Source: Orbilia blumenaviensis (Eukaryota > Ascomycota > Orbiliomycetes > Orbiliales > Orbiliaceae). Taken from it: a stretch of 64,000 bases of DNA. Below the pieces are notes generated by a model that had not been told where the DNA came from, searched no databases, and saw nothing but the letters and a program-made list of their open reading frames with translations. The position numbers were made by a program, and so were the translations under genes. Location of the stretch: assembly GCA_036872755.1 (NCBI GenBank), contig JAVHNS010000004.1, positions 1,984,001-2,048,000 on the forward strand. The letters run 5' to 3'. Shown here one piece after another: positions 12,353 through 23,904 of this stretch; the first letter of the stretch is position 1, and the number at the start of each line of letters is the position of its first letter.

Positions 12353-14709
12353 TTACTTGGTCTTGTTCTTCAAAGCTTCAACCTCCTTGATCAGTTTAGA
12401 ACAGATATCTTGTTGTTGGGCGATCGCACGAGATTGAGCCGCGAGGTTGTGATGGAGAAGCTGGAGGCTGGAAAGGACGCCATTAATATCCTGTGCGCTG
12501 ACAGCTGGTCCAGCAGATGGAGAGGAAGCCTCTGGTGGAGAAACTGTTACGATAGGAGCAGGAGCAGGAGTTTCCTTTGGAGCGTCGACAACGACAGTCG
12601 GGGTCTCTGGCTCAGGTGTCTTCTCAGCAACTGGCTCCGGTGCTGGGGGTTCTGGTTCTCTAGCAATGACAGGTGTGACTGGGGTGGTCGGAGAGAAGAC
12701 CGGCTCGGCCCTTGCAGGTTGGCTAGTTGATGGTTCTGGTGGAACATAGTCGTCCGAATACAGGGTTCCGAGACTGAAAGTTGGAGGGAGGGCGCTCTTT
12801 CCGCTAAACCATTCGTCGCCGGTCAAACCTGGCTTTCCACTGGGAGTGTCTGGGTAGATGTCGCTATAAACACTATTAGATATAGTCCCTGATTAAACAC
12901 CGTTGCGGGTCTGGTCATACTCTTGGAAAGTCTCTGCTCTTCGGGGAACTATGAAGGAGATTGGCTCGATGTAGAGGTCGTTGACAGTCTTATAGGCTCG
13001 CATGACTTCGTTCTCCTTAACCTATCCGGATGTTAGCACCAGCACAATTCTACGACCTCTAGGATCGGAAGCCTACATCAACGCCGCGCTTTGGAACGAA
13101 AGCGACACCTCTCTGAGGGTCAGCGGACTTGTATTCCGACAAGAATACGAAGTCATCGTTAGAGTATTCGTAGTATCGGATGTTGCCGTCACTAAAACGG
13201 AGTTTAGTCCAGGAACCAACTAGGTAAACAAAGCCCCATCGGACCATGGTCCGAGACTCACCCCTTGCCAGCAAGATACAAACACTTGGTACCATCATCC
13301 CAGAAAGGCATGCAGACACCAGACATGGAGTCGAGCAATTGGAATCCACCAATTGGCTCGGCAGGCTTTCTGATATCCCAGAGACCGAGCTGACGGTCAC
13401 TCATTTTAGAGAAACCAGTTGTAGCAATACGGTCCAAGTCGCCAAGCCAGACGGCTCTCGAGTTTTTGGCTCCGGCATGGCCCGGTCCCTCATAGATGGC
13501 GACCTGTTGGCGAAGATCCCAGAGGCGCAGCTTCTTATCGCGGTTGGTTGTAGCGAGTATTGAGCCTTCGGCGTTGAAGGACATGCTTTGGATGACATCA
13601 AGGTGCTATTCCTCTTTCGTTAACTCTGCTCTCACCCCTCTCCAAGGTACCCAATCTCACCTTCAGGGTCAATTTAGCTTGACCAGTGACAATATCCCAG
13701 ATTTTCACCGTGAAGTCTCCAGAGCTGGACGCTAGAACGTGCTCAGCGGCGGGGTGGAAGAGAACGTGACCGACTTTCCTATGCACAGAATAGCACCGTA
13801 AGCGTGTGTTCAGCCGTGCATGATGATCAAGGTAGTACATACTTTTGATGGCCACTAAGACGAGCTTCAGGCTTCACCTCCCTTGATGGAAGCTCCTCCT
13901 CGTCAACATGAACGGTGAAGTCCTCAGGAACCCTCCAAATGAAGATTTTGGCATCGTCACTGGCGGAAACGACGATATCGTCATGGAACGGGTTCCTAAT
14001 AACCAAAATATGCTTAGCACCCTTGCACGATCTCCCAATAAACAATCTGACAGCACAATGTCGTACCAATCGGTATCCAAGACGGCAGCAGTATGGCCAC
14101 GGAAAAGAGGGATCTGGTCCGGCAGCTTTCCTCTCTCACCGTGAGGAATGACGGCGAATGCGCCACCGCCACCGGACTCCCAGTTGACGGCAAGATATTT
14201 CGGGTTTGCCTGTTAATTTGGGGATGTCGTGGTTAGTAAACTTGTCGCTGACGTTGTATGGGGCCTCAGCTCGAGGCGGCATCCGTACTTTGATTAAGTT
14301 GCTATCCCAGGCATTCTTGGAGATATGGAGGTTATCGTAGCATTGTTCCTATGCAGATAGTATTAGACATTAGTCTTCCTTCCCTTCTTCTTCTTCTCCC
14401 TATGGTTCTTCTTCTTATTCGCAGCAACAGTATAAGCTGGCGACACAGAGAGAGGGAGAATCCTCAGGGGTGGACAGGGGTGGACAAGGTAAAGGTACCT
14501 TTTTCGTCGGTCTACCAAAGACGTGACCTGCGTGAGAACCAATCGAGTTAGTCGAACGGTAAGGGACACGATGTATGTATGTACGATGTTGATGTCTTAA
14601 AAAAAGATTCGAATTCCATAGTGAAAGGTGTCTCGTGACGGGACAGGTCTGGATATGGTAGGAAGCAGTATTACGTACGGTACTTCGAGGAGCGCACGAA
14701 TCGTGACAT
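12353..14709 (-). CDS. CRN1: Coronin, actin-binding WD40 protein
   Basis: Coronin bundles F-actin and regulates the Arp2/3 complex at endocytic patches and hyphal tips. Ten exons were joined: 14679-14709, 14499-14527, 14253-14348, 14067-14209, 13843-13995, 13661-13778, 13262-13605, 13077-13191, 12921-13021 and 12353-12863. They total 1641 nt (546 aa), all with consistent phases. The start MSRFVRSSKYRHVFG is the family signature. The beta-propeller shows KNAWDSNLIKV, VLDTDWNPF, DDAKIFIWRVPEDF, VGHVLFHPAAEHVLASSSGD, KLRLWDLR and LGLWDIRKP. The conserved extension reads KENEVMRAYKTVNDLYIEPISF with VPRRAETFQ. A Pro/Thr/Glu-rich linker follows, then a C-terminal coiled coil (LQLLHHNLAAQSRAIAQQQ to the end) for trimerisation and Arp2/3 contact. 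The first two exons are only 31 and 29 nt. Confidence 0.93.
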
Positions 14710-16149
14710 GGTCGGTCAGGGACAGCAGCAAGAATCTAGACGTCAAGGAATGGATAGGGAATATAATAAAAATAAAAAAATGGAGGAGGTAAGAAGGGAT
14801 CAAAGGGAAGGATAGGGAAGGAAGCAAGCTAGAGAGCTAAGGAAGCGGTGGTAGTAATGGTGGTAGTAGTGGTAGCAGTGGTGGGACGTGTGTGTGCACA
14901 CTCGAGGGTCAAGTCAAGTTAAGCTAGTAAGCTAAAGGAGCACGCTTCCTCGCTCTGTCTGTCTCTACGTATCACCCCGGCCCTGTCGACTCCTGCTATT
15001 AGTTATACTAGACTATCAGAAAAAAAGAGATAGAACAGAAGAGTCAAGAGTTGAATAATATTAGATCCGAGTATTTAGTACCTAAGTACCTATAAGCAGA
15101 GAGAAGAGGATCCAAAAGGAATCGATAGGATAAGAGAAGTCGATAGCACCCGGAGCCAGAATTAATTGGAATGCGAGAGCTGGAACGAGTTACGGTAATC
15201 GTCAAAGGACAGCCCAATCAATTCACGACGGAGTCCACACCTGGCAGCCTGCAGCCTGCAGCTGGCTGGCGTTCGAGTCGGACTCCCCAATTAAAATAAT
15301 ATTGAGTTGAGTTGAGTTGAGTTCGAGCTGGGATCTGGGTTTTTTGGGGTGTCAGCTCAAGCCCGGGGGTGAGCTTACCCGGAGCCCGGTGTGTTGTGCC
15401 AAGACATGACAGCCGCTTAAATATAGAAATTGATCATATACACACCGGCCCAGCATATACCTAATAGGATGTCGAAGATATCAGACATGGCGTACTGAGT
15501 GTCTGTTACTAGGGAAATCTACATAGGTGAGCCAAGTATGGCAAGTTAGGTTGATTGGAGATATGGATTGATACATCGATTGCTTGAAGGTTAGAGCTTA
15601 TCATCTACCTGAGTACATGGGACTCCATAGCTCAGTAACTACCCAGGCACCAAATACCCAGGTAGCATCCAGCACCCTAGCGCTTGTTACATATAACTAC
15701 CTAGGTACCTACCTATTACTATGCGCTGTCGAATTACTTTGACGAGAGAGTGTGTGTAGACGGGCTAGAAAGGCAGAAGTACTTGCGTTACCACTTTCAA
15801 TACCCGTCCTTGTCAACATTCTCTCCCTCTTTTTTTTTTTTTTTTTTTTTTTTCTTAACAAAAAAGTATGCTGAGTACGTACCTAGCTTTGGTCAATTAG
15901 GTAGGCCAGGACAGCGCAAATAGGGCGACCGGGGGTAAAAACCACACCTTGATTCTTCCATCTTCTTTCCATCCATCTCTAACGGCGACTGAGCATCGAC
16001 CTCATCACTTACTTACCTCCGTACTTAACATCAAACATCTCCCGTCTCACCCGCCCGTTTCCTTCCGCCGTTCAGCTTTTACACAGCCTTATCCTGACAT
16101 CACCATCATCACCACCACTAGATCCACTACTACTCCATTCTATCTCACC
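14710..16149. promoter_or_regulatory. Divergent promoter region, CRN1 / SYF2
   Basis: This 1.4-kb interval lies between two divergently transcribed genes. It has a perfect TACCTAGGTA palindrome at 15698-15707 with neighbouring ACCTA/TAGGT half-sites, a direct repeat GAGTT near 15304-15322, and a poly(T) run at about 15832-15853. CT/CA-rich sequence precedes the SYF2 start. No convincing gene is seen in it. Confidence 0.55.
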
Positions 16150-17050
16150 ATGGCTGGCTCGGACGCGACATCGCCGAAACCCGACAATGATCGCGAACCC
16201 AGCGACAAGGGTTCATCGTCGCCACAGCCTGAACAACAGCAACAGTCGAAACCAGACCCAGCACAGGATCGCATGGCTCGATTCAAAGCCCTCCAGGCCC
16301 GTGCAGTACGTACCTATACTTCTCCCATAGCCTAAACTTCCCCATCTATATCTCGAACAGTAGCTCTAACCTTTCCTGTCGCGAACAAAACAGAAAACTT
16401 CGGTAGATACAAATCGCAAGGAAGTCTATGCCGAAAGGAAACGGCAAGCCATGGATCCCCGGGAGATAGCCGTCCTACAAAGACGGAAGGCCGACGCTGA
16501 GGAAAAACTCGAAAAGGCCGAAATAGCAGAAGAAGGTGGCGACTTTGAACGGAAACGTGCCTGGGATTGGACTGTTGAAGAGAGCGAAAAATGGGATAAG
16601 AGGCTGGAAAAAAAGAAGAAACATAGGGAGGATGCTGCATTCCAGGATTTCAGGCAGAATGCTGAGAAGGTCTACAAGCGACAGTTGCGAAGTATTGAAC
16701 CTGATCTGGAGGGTTATGCGAAGGAGAGAGCGAAGGTTGCCAAGGACGGCCAGGTATACGAGACCGAGGATGGAGAACTGATCGCTATCGATGAGACTGG
16801 CGAGTTCTATGCAGATGGGACGTCTCTCGCCTTCGTCAACAACAAACCCAGTAGGGAAGCAGTTGATAGACTTGTATCCGACCTGAGGAAAGCAGACGAG
16901 GTCAGAACCAAGCGACAGAAGAAGGGAGACGATGATGATATCACCTATATCAACGACAAGAACAAGCAGTTCAACCAGAAACTCGCCCGTTACTACAACA
17001 AGTACACATCGGAGATTAGGGACAGTTTCGAGCGAGGCACCATGATCTAG
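16150..17050 (+). CDS. SYF2: Pre-mRNA-splicing factor SYF2
   Basis: SYF2 is a small coiled-coil subunit of the NineTeen complex of the spliceosome and is needed for splicing and cell-cycle progression in yeast. Two exons, 16150-16305 and 16394-17050, join in frame (813 nt, 270 aa); the donor is GTACGT and the acceptor AAACAG. The N-terminal about 45 residues are acidic and Gln/Ser-rich. The SYF2 domain then runs from RMARFKALQARA through NRKEVYAERKRQ, ERKRAWDWTVEESEKWDKR, DFRQNAEKVYKRQLR and KQFNQKLARYYNKYTSEIRD, which are signature segments. The protein is lysine/glutamate-rich and largely helical. The last residues, SFERGTMI, match the family's conserved tail. Confidence 0.95.
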
Positions 17051-17592
17051 AGATAGGGGAGGATACAAAAACGAGGTTAATTAGAATAGACTATATCCCG
17101 GGAACACCAACGGCGCACCATAATGACACCGAATACTGACCGAGGCCACCCTGGACCCATGGGTCAAATATACCTAATAGAAGGTTGTTCCGTTGAAACT
17201 GTCCAAAAAAAAAGACATTGACGTCGTCTGTGGCCCATCATCTTAGAGCACCTCATTATTTTGCTCGATGCCAGCTTGCGACAAAAAGGAAGTGGTCGGC
17301 GAGGGCTTAATATCCTCACAGATCTGGGGATCTTAGTTGGCTCTGAAGCCCAACTGTATGTGCTTCGGAGTGGAACGGGGCCGTTACGGGCACTAGCATT
17401 AGAGTGCCCACAAAAGCTTTTTCCACGCGTTTGAATGTCCATATTTACACAATAATCTGGGTACTAACTCCCCTGGCCTACCGTCATGGACTTGTTGATT
17501 TGTAAATAGACTTAGTATATACATGATTGGACGAGGAGCGTTGTTTGGTCTGTTTGGAGTTTGCTAATGTACAATACGCATTATTACGACGC
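17051..17592. other. Convergent intergenic region, SYF2 / COQ11-like
   Basis: It lies between two facing 3' ends. A 92-codon open frame at 17164-17442 on the minus strand has no recognisable domain. Nothing else is supported here. Confidence 0.55.
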
Positions 17593-18679
17593 TTAAAACA
17601 CCAGGACCCGAGATCCTAACTTATCAATCTGCTTGACCTCCACAGGACCGGTAACCGACTCATCCGCAACTGCTTCGACAACCGCTACGCCGACCTTCTC
17701 GACATCGAGAGGAGCTGCACCCGCTGCACCCAATAGCCCGGAAAAGATGTTACCCGTAAGATTGTTCATGGTTGCAGAAACTTGTGTTAGATAGCTCAAT
17801 GGCACGGTGATAGGTCTCTGTTGAGAATACATGAAGCCTGTTAAGCGGTATTTATTAGTATAACTCTGACGCTTCTCGATTCAAGCAAACAATAGCTCAC
17901 CTGGTCTGAAGAATATGGATCTGAAATCCGGAACCTGTGATAGAAGGCCCTCGGCCTCCCGCTTTGTCGAGATGTATCTCTGTGGGAGAATTGGGAATCC
18001 AGCTGCCGCAGAGATGTACACGAAAGTCTTCTTTGGAGCCGAAGAGGACTCGACGAACTGCTTAGCAGCGATTAATGCTATTTGAAGCCGGGTTAGTTCG
18101 CCGGTACTAGTAGTCTAGAAACTCTAAACACCCACCTGAGTCCCGATTCAACTTCTCGTAAGTCAGTTGTCTCTCGCCAGTTTCCCTTCCACCGCTTCCA
18201 GCATTCGCGCTCTCCTCCCCCGGAACTTTCTCCAACGGGTTCTGACTCTTTGGCCATGCACTTCCCGTGCTCCCAAATGCCTTTCTCAGCCCTGAAATCG
18301 GATTCTCTTTCCCTCTCAGAACATCTTTATAGTCCGCCTCTAGTAAGAGTCCCATACTATGCACCACGGCATCGGCATCTGCCAAATGTGGTTTATATGT
18401 CGCAGGTTCAAAGACATCAGCCGAGACCCAGGTTACATTGTCAGCCCACTCAGGGCGACGGCCTGATTTGCTGGATGTCTTCCAGTCTGGTTCTCCGGAA
18501 CGGGAGACGGAGATGACCTTCCAATTCCTTTGGATAGCTGCTTGGCATATTTTGCTCCCTACGAATGCATTATATATCTATTAGTTTTCAAGAAACCCTG
18601 CAATCGTGGATGCATGTGACAGTAGTTTACCAAGGAATCCATTGCCGCCAAAGACCGCGAGACACTTTTGAGCCGCCAT
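17593..18679 (-). CDS. COQ11: COQ11-like atypical short-chain dehydrogenase, mitochondrial
   Basis: This matches yeast YLR290C/Coq11, an atypical SDR related to complex I subunit NDUFA9 that associates with the coenzyme Q synthome on the mitochondrial inner membrane. Four exons, 18631-18679, 18136-18558, 17901-18077 and 17593-17837, total 894 nt (297 aa). The N-terminal nucleotide-binding motif is CLAVFGGNGFLGSKIC, followed by NWKVISVSRSG. The segment ADAVVHSMGLLLE ends the Rossmann core. A Tyr-x3-Lys pair, as used by SDR catalysis, is present in YISTK after FVYISAAAGF. The C-terminal half includes FFRPGFMYSQQRP and ends KQIDKLGSRVLVF. There is no separate long presequence; the first strand starts at residue 6, as in yeast. 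The assignment to family is strong; the specific role in ubiquinone synthesis is by homology. Confidence 0.82.
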
Positions 18680-19072
18680 TGTATGATAGATAAGTGAAGT
18701 GAAATGTATGGATGGGAAAGGATGTGGATGCGACGAGAGGATCCAGCCCACTGCCAGTTCTTATATCGAATCAGACCCTTACTTCCCCCAGGTCAATAGA
18801 GCGGATGCTGACAGGTGTAACTGCTGCATTCGGCTGGTGGTTGTGTTTTTGCATTTTTGAATGCATGTATGATATCATGACATTTTTCGCTTGGCTTGCC
18901 GCATTTGTCCCCGGCCGCACAGCTCATCTGCGGCGTCCCGTTCAAGCAATCACGCGCATTAAACCGCCATCCCATCCAAGCTCCAAACCGCATCTTCTCC
19001 CATCTCTCAACCCCCGAACATCCACCACCCAAAACCCCACCATAACATGTTAAACACCCTCCACCTCCAAAG
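18680..19072. promoter_or_regulatory. Divergent promoter region, COQ11-like / ATG17
   Basis: These 393 bases separate two divergent starts. Just upstream of ATG17 lies a C-rich, T-poor tract (about 18965-19070), typical of fungal core promoters. No specific factor site could be assigned. Confidence 0.5.
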
Positions 19073-20613
19073 ATGTCGACATCAACCCAACGTAACGTCG
19101 CCGATCTCACAAATTGGTTCTTAAACGCCAAACGCTCTCTAAGCTATGGTACCCACGGTACTCGCGGCACTGAGATCATAACCACAACTCGTAACTCGCT
19201 CATCGATGCATCCATCATGTCCTCCCGCGCGTCCTTTCTCCAAAGTGGTATTAAAGATGAGCTGAAGCTTCTTCAGACTGCAAGCTCGCTTATGGAGAAC
19301 CAGCGGGAGGCTGTTAGGAAGGACTTTCAGAACTCCCTAGGGATGCTGGATGAGGCGGATCAGAGGCTTGATGAGACTCTGACGACACTGAGAAGAACGG
19401 AGGTTGAAAGTGCATTTTCGGCAGGTACGGAGGTAGGAGAAGAGCCGAGGCAGCAATCCTTATATGATTTCGTAGACGAAGATGGAATCGAGAATCTCAA
19501 GAGTCAGTTGAAAGGGGTGATTGATCAAGTACAGGTTAGGCCTTTCCCTCCCCCAGAATTCATCATAAGGGACACCGTAAAAGCTCTGAAGCTGATCACT
19601 TTCAACAATTTTTCGGTGGCTGTGGGAGCAGACAGGAGACGGATGAGGTTTTTGAATCACATCTGGAACCATTCAACGTTCTTATTGCATCCGTAACGGA
19701 GTCACTTAGCTCGCTATCGAAAAAATCGGCTATCCCCGACCTTGTAGTCGCTATCAGACCGTTGCTGGAGTCAATGGAAGAGCATGCATCTGTTATGGCG
19801 TCTCTACTGGAATCTCTGGCGAAACACTACGACCTCTGCTCCTTTGCACTTAAACAGGCGGAATCACACGATGGCGGGATGTCAAGCCAGGAAGGCGGCC
19901 CCGAAACCGAAGAAGACAAGGCAAATATGCTCGCTGTTTTGGAGAAAGACGCTGGCCAGGTTGATGATGTAGTGAACGAAATCAAGGAGAGATTAGATGA
20001 GATGGAAGCTACGAGTATACTCGTTGAGCAAACCGTCCAAGATGTGGGAGATCACTACCGAGCTGTCCTTGCACTTATGGAAAAGATACATGAAGGGCAG
20101 AGTATCCTGATAGATTGTACGATACAGTCGAAGGACTTTGTTCAAAAGCAGAAAGATAATCAGGAAGTTATTGTGGGGAGGCTGGACGAGTTGCAGAGAT
20201 TGACAGATCACTATGTGTTATTTGGAGACGCATACGATGCGCTGCTGGTGGAGGTAGGCCGAAGGATAATGATACAGAGGCAGAAAGACGCGATCATCGA
20301 AGAAGCTCTCGCAAAAGTTGACATGCTGAATGAGAGTAAGTGCCCGTTCCATTTAAACCTCTTCTACTTCTACAATAGCCGGGATGTTCTAACGGATCTT
20401 GTTATAGGGGACCTAAACGAACGAGAGCAATTCCGGTCTGAGTACGGCGACTTCCTACCATCAGACATCTGGCCGGGCCTATCGTACCCACCAGGAGCCT
20501 ACGTGGTTCAGCCGACGGATACCTGGGAGATCCCTGAGATTAAACCAGGAGTCATTGAAAACGCAATGACAAGGCGTGCAGCTACCATATCATCGGGAGT
20601 CAGGCAATTTTGA
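19073..20613 (+). CDS. ATG17: Autophagy scaffold protein Atg17
   Basis: Atg17 is the scaffold of the starvation-induced Atg1 kinase complex; it dimerises into an S-shaped coiled coil that organises the pre-autophagosomal structure. Three exons, 19073-19534, 19636-20335 and 20408-20613, join in frame (1368 nt, 455 aa). The N-terminal LTNWFLNAKRSL and SRASFLQSGIKDELKLLQTA are characteristic. Helical segments follow: RKDFQNSLGMLDEADQRLDETL, MEEHASVMASLLESLAKHYDLCSFAL and LAVLEKDAGQVDDVVNEIKERL. The conserved C-terminal block has REQFRSEYGDFLPSDIWPGL. Introns are GTTAGG...GACAG and GTAAGT...TATAG. Length is close to that of other filamentous-fungal Atg17 proteins. Confidence 0.9.
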
Positions 20614-21113
20614 GTATTTATGTTTCCGAGAATTTGTTATCTACTAGTTTATTGAGCGGCGGTTCTACATCGGATATCCGGATGGGCGTTTATACGTTTG
20701 GGGCGGCCTCAACATTCAATGGCCATTATGGGATTAAATATAATGTTCAAGGGGACATCGGGAATAAACATATCTAGATTTATCTATTCCAAATATCATT
20801 ACCTTAAACTTCATCAAACACTTACCTACTTAATGCTTAGGGATATCCCCGAGGCTATGGAAGTTTGGGCAGCACTCTAATTGTGTTGACATCCTGTTGT
20901 AAAATTTCCCTTCCCTTTCTCCCGCAAAACTTCGATATAAAATTCCAACCCACACGACACTGCTAAAAACATCTAATCGATAGCAAAAAAAAAAAAGATA
21001 AGGGAACAGCCTCCGAAATTGCGGGACGCCCTCCATCGATCCGAAAGCTGCAGGCTTCCAGCGTCTCAAGGGCTGGCAGTATCGTAGCTTCCCCAGTCGG
21101 CAATGGAAGTCAG
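20614..21113. other. Intergenic, ATG17 to mitochondrial-type gene
   Basis: Both flanking genes are on the plus strand, so this holds the ATG17 3' region and the promoter of the next gene. An A-run lies at about 20985-20996. No gene is supported here. Confidence 0.55.
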
Positions 21114-23487
21114 ATGAATCTTCATTCCTACGGCCGTAGCCTTAAATTGGCCGTCAACGTCTCCAGACACCCCTCCACGAGACCCCACCATCACCATCCA
21201 CAATACCATTGTCGTCATAGTTTCCGAATAATACCCGTTACCAACCATCATTCTACACCACCCAACAATGCTCAGCTACGCGCGGCCTCAAGCACGACGG
21301 CGGCAGCCGTTGCTGCCTCTGACCGTATCGACCATCCCTATAAACACAAGATCGATAGTGGAGATCCCTTCGAGAATCAATACATCAGCAACGAAGACCG
21401 GGAGTTCCTATGGAAAGCCAAATCTGCGAATTTGAAATCGAATATCCGGAGGAGGACATACTCTGAGGAATCGATATTTAAACCGAACTCATACGAGATC
21501 TTAGCTGGGTTTTCTAGAAAACATAATAATGCGAGGGTGCAACGGGATGATACATTTGCGATCCCATCGCCACTACAGACAGTGTACGATGGTGTCTCAA
21601 TGGTATCACCGCCACGGCCGGTGACAAAAGATGCTGCTATTGAAAGCGGTGCGAAGAGGGATCCTGAGAAGACGAAGAACCACAAGCAGGTATTGCCCAT
21701 TCGTCTATTCTCCATCCTTAAAAAAGAGCTTAGAAGCTTATAATTATATAGCTTTTTGCAGCGATAGACCACGGCTTCGAAAAGGGACCCGAAGACTGGC
21801 CGGCAACATTCTACCTTGTCGCCTGCGCGCAGGCATACGGCACTTTAGATTCAAGAGTTCGCGCAGCTTCCATATCATACCTCGTCAAACGTTTCGTTAT
21901 AGGCGGCAGGCACGATGAAATCATTCGTTTATATACAGAAATCCAGAGCTCATGGCTACCAGCTGAGCAGCGGGAACTTGATTCAATCGAATACTTCACG
22001 GCATTGTTCCAGGCTTTCATACTTAAACCCGCAAAGTCATACAGCACCGTCCTTGCTGTTCTAGAAAGTTAGTATAGTAGAAATTCCCTTGTTACTTATG
22101 AATTGTATACTAATAATATGACCCAGCATTCAATACGGCAACCTCGAAGTTTCAACAACAGTTCACCCTCACATATTCCTCATTCAAACAGCATCTAACC
22201 CCCCACCTCCTTCTATTCCTCTCCACAAACCTTAGCCTCCGCGAATCTCTCCCCGCCATCTCCTCGAAAGTCGCGCAAATCCAGAACCCAGCTACCGGAT
22301 CCCTCCTCGTCCCAAAACTATACGCCCATCTAAACTCCGCCCTTCTTGATTCCCAAAAATTAACTCCAGAAACAGTCGACGGCGTTAAAATAACTTCTTT
22401 CTATAAAGCGCAATCCGCTTTATTAGCTATAATCTCACGAATACCCCGGGACAGTTCCATCGCACCACAATTCGCAAAAGTAATGTTCTCACAGGCATTA
22501 ACATGGGAAGAGATACTGGAGGCGAAAAGACTGGTTCTCGACAACAGTCCTGCCAGAGTAACCACCAAAATCCTGCCATTACAATCAGCACTTTTCAGAT
22601 CTCTCCACCGGACATCAGTAACCACGACACCGGGTTCTCAGCGTGCTAGACATACAGTCGAGCTTACTACGGATCTTTTGGCCCTCCTCAACTTGCGCGG
22701 TGAACCGAAACAATTGGGTACTTCTGTGGCCGTTGCACTAAGCATTCAATCGAGGATGGGAACCTTTACAGCCGCAGAAACATTACTCGACAAAATCGAC
22801 GCTCTACTATCAAGAAACAAAGAAAAGAGTATCAGCGTTCCGTTGTTGTACGTCCGAGACGCTATAAACAACCTAAGAGTAACCGCTGTCCGCAAATCCC
22901 AGTTCCAATCGAGTGCAAAATATAGAGCAGCAGATATCGCGATGCGATTATTCGAATTATACGTTTTATCAATCCGACCTCGCAACAGAAAGGGGAGGGA
23001 ATATATTCACCAAGGACTCGTTCGGGATCTTGTCAAGTTATTGAAGCTATGTAAAAGCCAGGCTTCGATACTGAGGGTTTGGGAGGCGCTGAGGGAAGAT
23101 GTTGGGATTAAAGCTATCAAACTTTCGACAGTAAGAGAGGTTATTGATGCGTTGATAGAGACAGATGGGGTGGTTTATGCGAAGGATATACTTTTGCAGG
23201 TAGCCGGGGAGGGGAGGGTTTCCGCTTCTGTCATTATGCCCTTTATTGGGGCTAAGGATATGCCCTGGTGGACATTTGATGAAGTTGTGAGACTTGGGGT
23301 AAGGAATGGGGTTGATTGGAAGAGCGTGGGGCACTTATACCAGCTTGTACGCGGAGGAGAAATGAGTGAAAAGGTCGGACAGTGGGCCGATGCATTAAGG
23401 AGCTGTGGTGATGAGTTTGTATGGGGTCAGGGTGGGATGGTGGTTGAAGAAGTCATGGAGGGGGTTGAGAGAGCCTTTAAGGAGTAA
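21114..23487 (+). CDS. Unrecognised helical protein, probable mitochondrial targeting
   Basis: I do not recognise this gene. Three exons are proposed: 21114-21702, 21762-22067 and 22127-23487 (2256 nt, 751 aa). The second intron is clear (GTTAGT...ACCCAG). The first is uncertain: the obvious donor GTATTG at 21690 breaks the frame, whereas GTCTAT at 21703 keeps it. The N-terminus is rich in Arg, His and Ser, has few acidic residues and resembles a mitochondrial presequence. The rest is mostly alpha-helical with repeated two-helix patterns (AASISYLVKRFVIGGRHDEIIRL, YIHQGLVRDLVKLLKLCKSQ, VREVIDALIETDGVVYAKDIL), which recall pentatricopeptide-type proteins of fungal mitochondria. No PPR motif is clear enough to claim that. 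It may act in mitochondrial RNA handling or translation; this is only a suggestion. Confidence 0.6.
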
Positions 23488-23904
23488 TTGGTCCGTCTTA
23501 TTTTGGAGGGGGACTATGTGAATTTTGAAGTATACTGTAGATATTGTGGCTTTTTTTTTTTTTTGGATTGTACATATAGAAACTTTTTTGGATGGCAGAA
23601 ATGTATAAAAGATGGTCGAGTTGCGGAGGCTATGTACCGATGTATATCCAATTATACTTTGAAGCCGCAGGTTTTAGCCATCAGCATCATGATATCCCAG
23701 GTCGCGCTAAGCATTTATTCAAAATCAATGGGAAATATCTAACATTAGGTCCCAGGATTATCGACTGGGAATTATCATTTCATGGCTTGCAATGTTCAAC
23801 TCCAAATATATATACACAAAATCCAACAAAGTGGCATTCTATCATTCGAGAGATGCAGAACCCACAACAATCTTCGTGAAACTTGGAAATTATATCCAAA
23901 TTGA
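23488..23904. other. Convergent intergenic region
   Basis: It separates the mitochondrial-type gene from the 3' end of the NLR-like gene. A T-run lies at about 23551-23564. No gene is supported. Confidence 0.55.

Noticed and set aside
12311..12730. Plus-strand frame opposite the coronin tail
   Set aside because: Shadow of the Pro/Thr-rich linker and coiled coil of coronin.
21690..21761. GTATTG donor for intron 1 of the mitochondrial-type gene
   Set aside because: It puts an immediate stop into exon 2; the donor at 21703 keeps the frame, though it is a weaker site.
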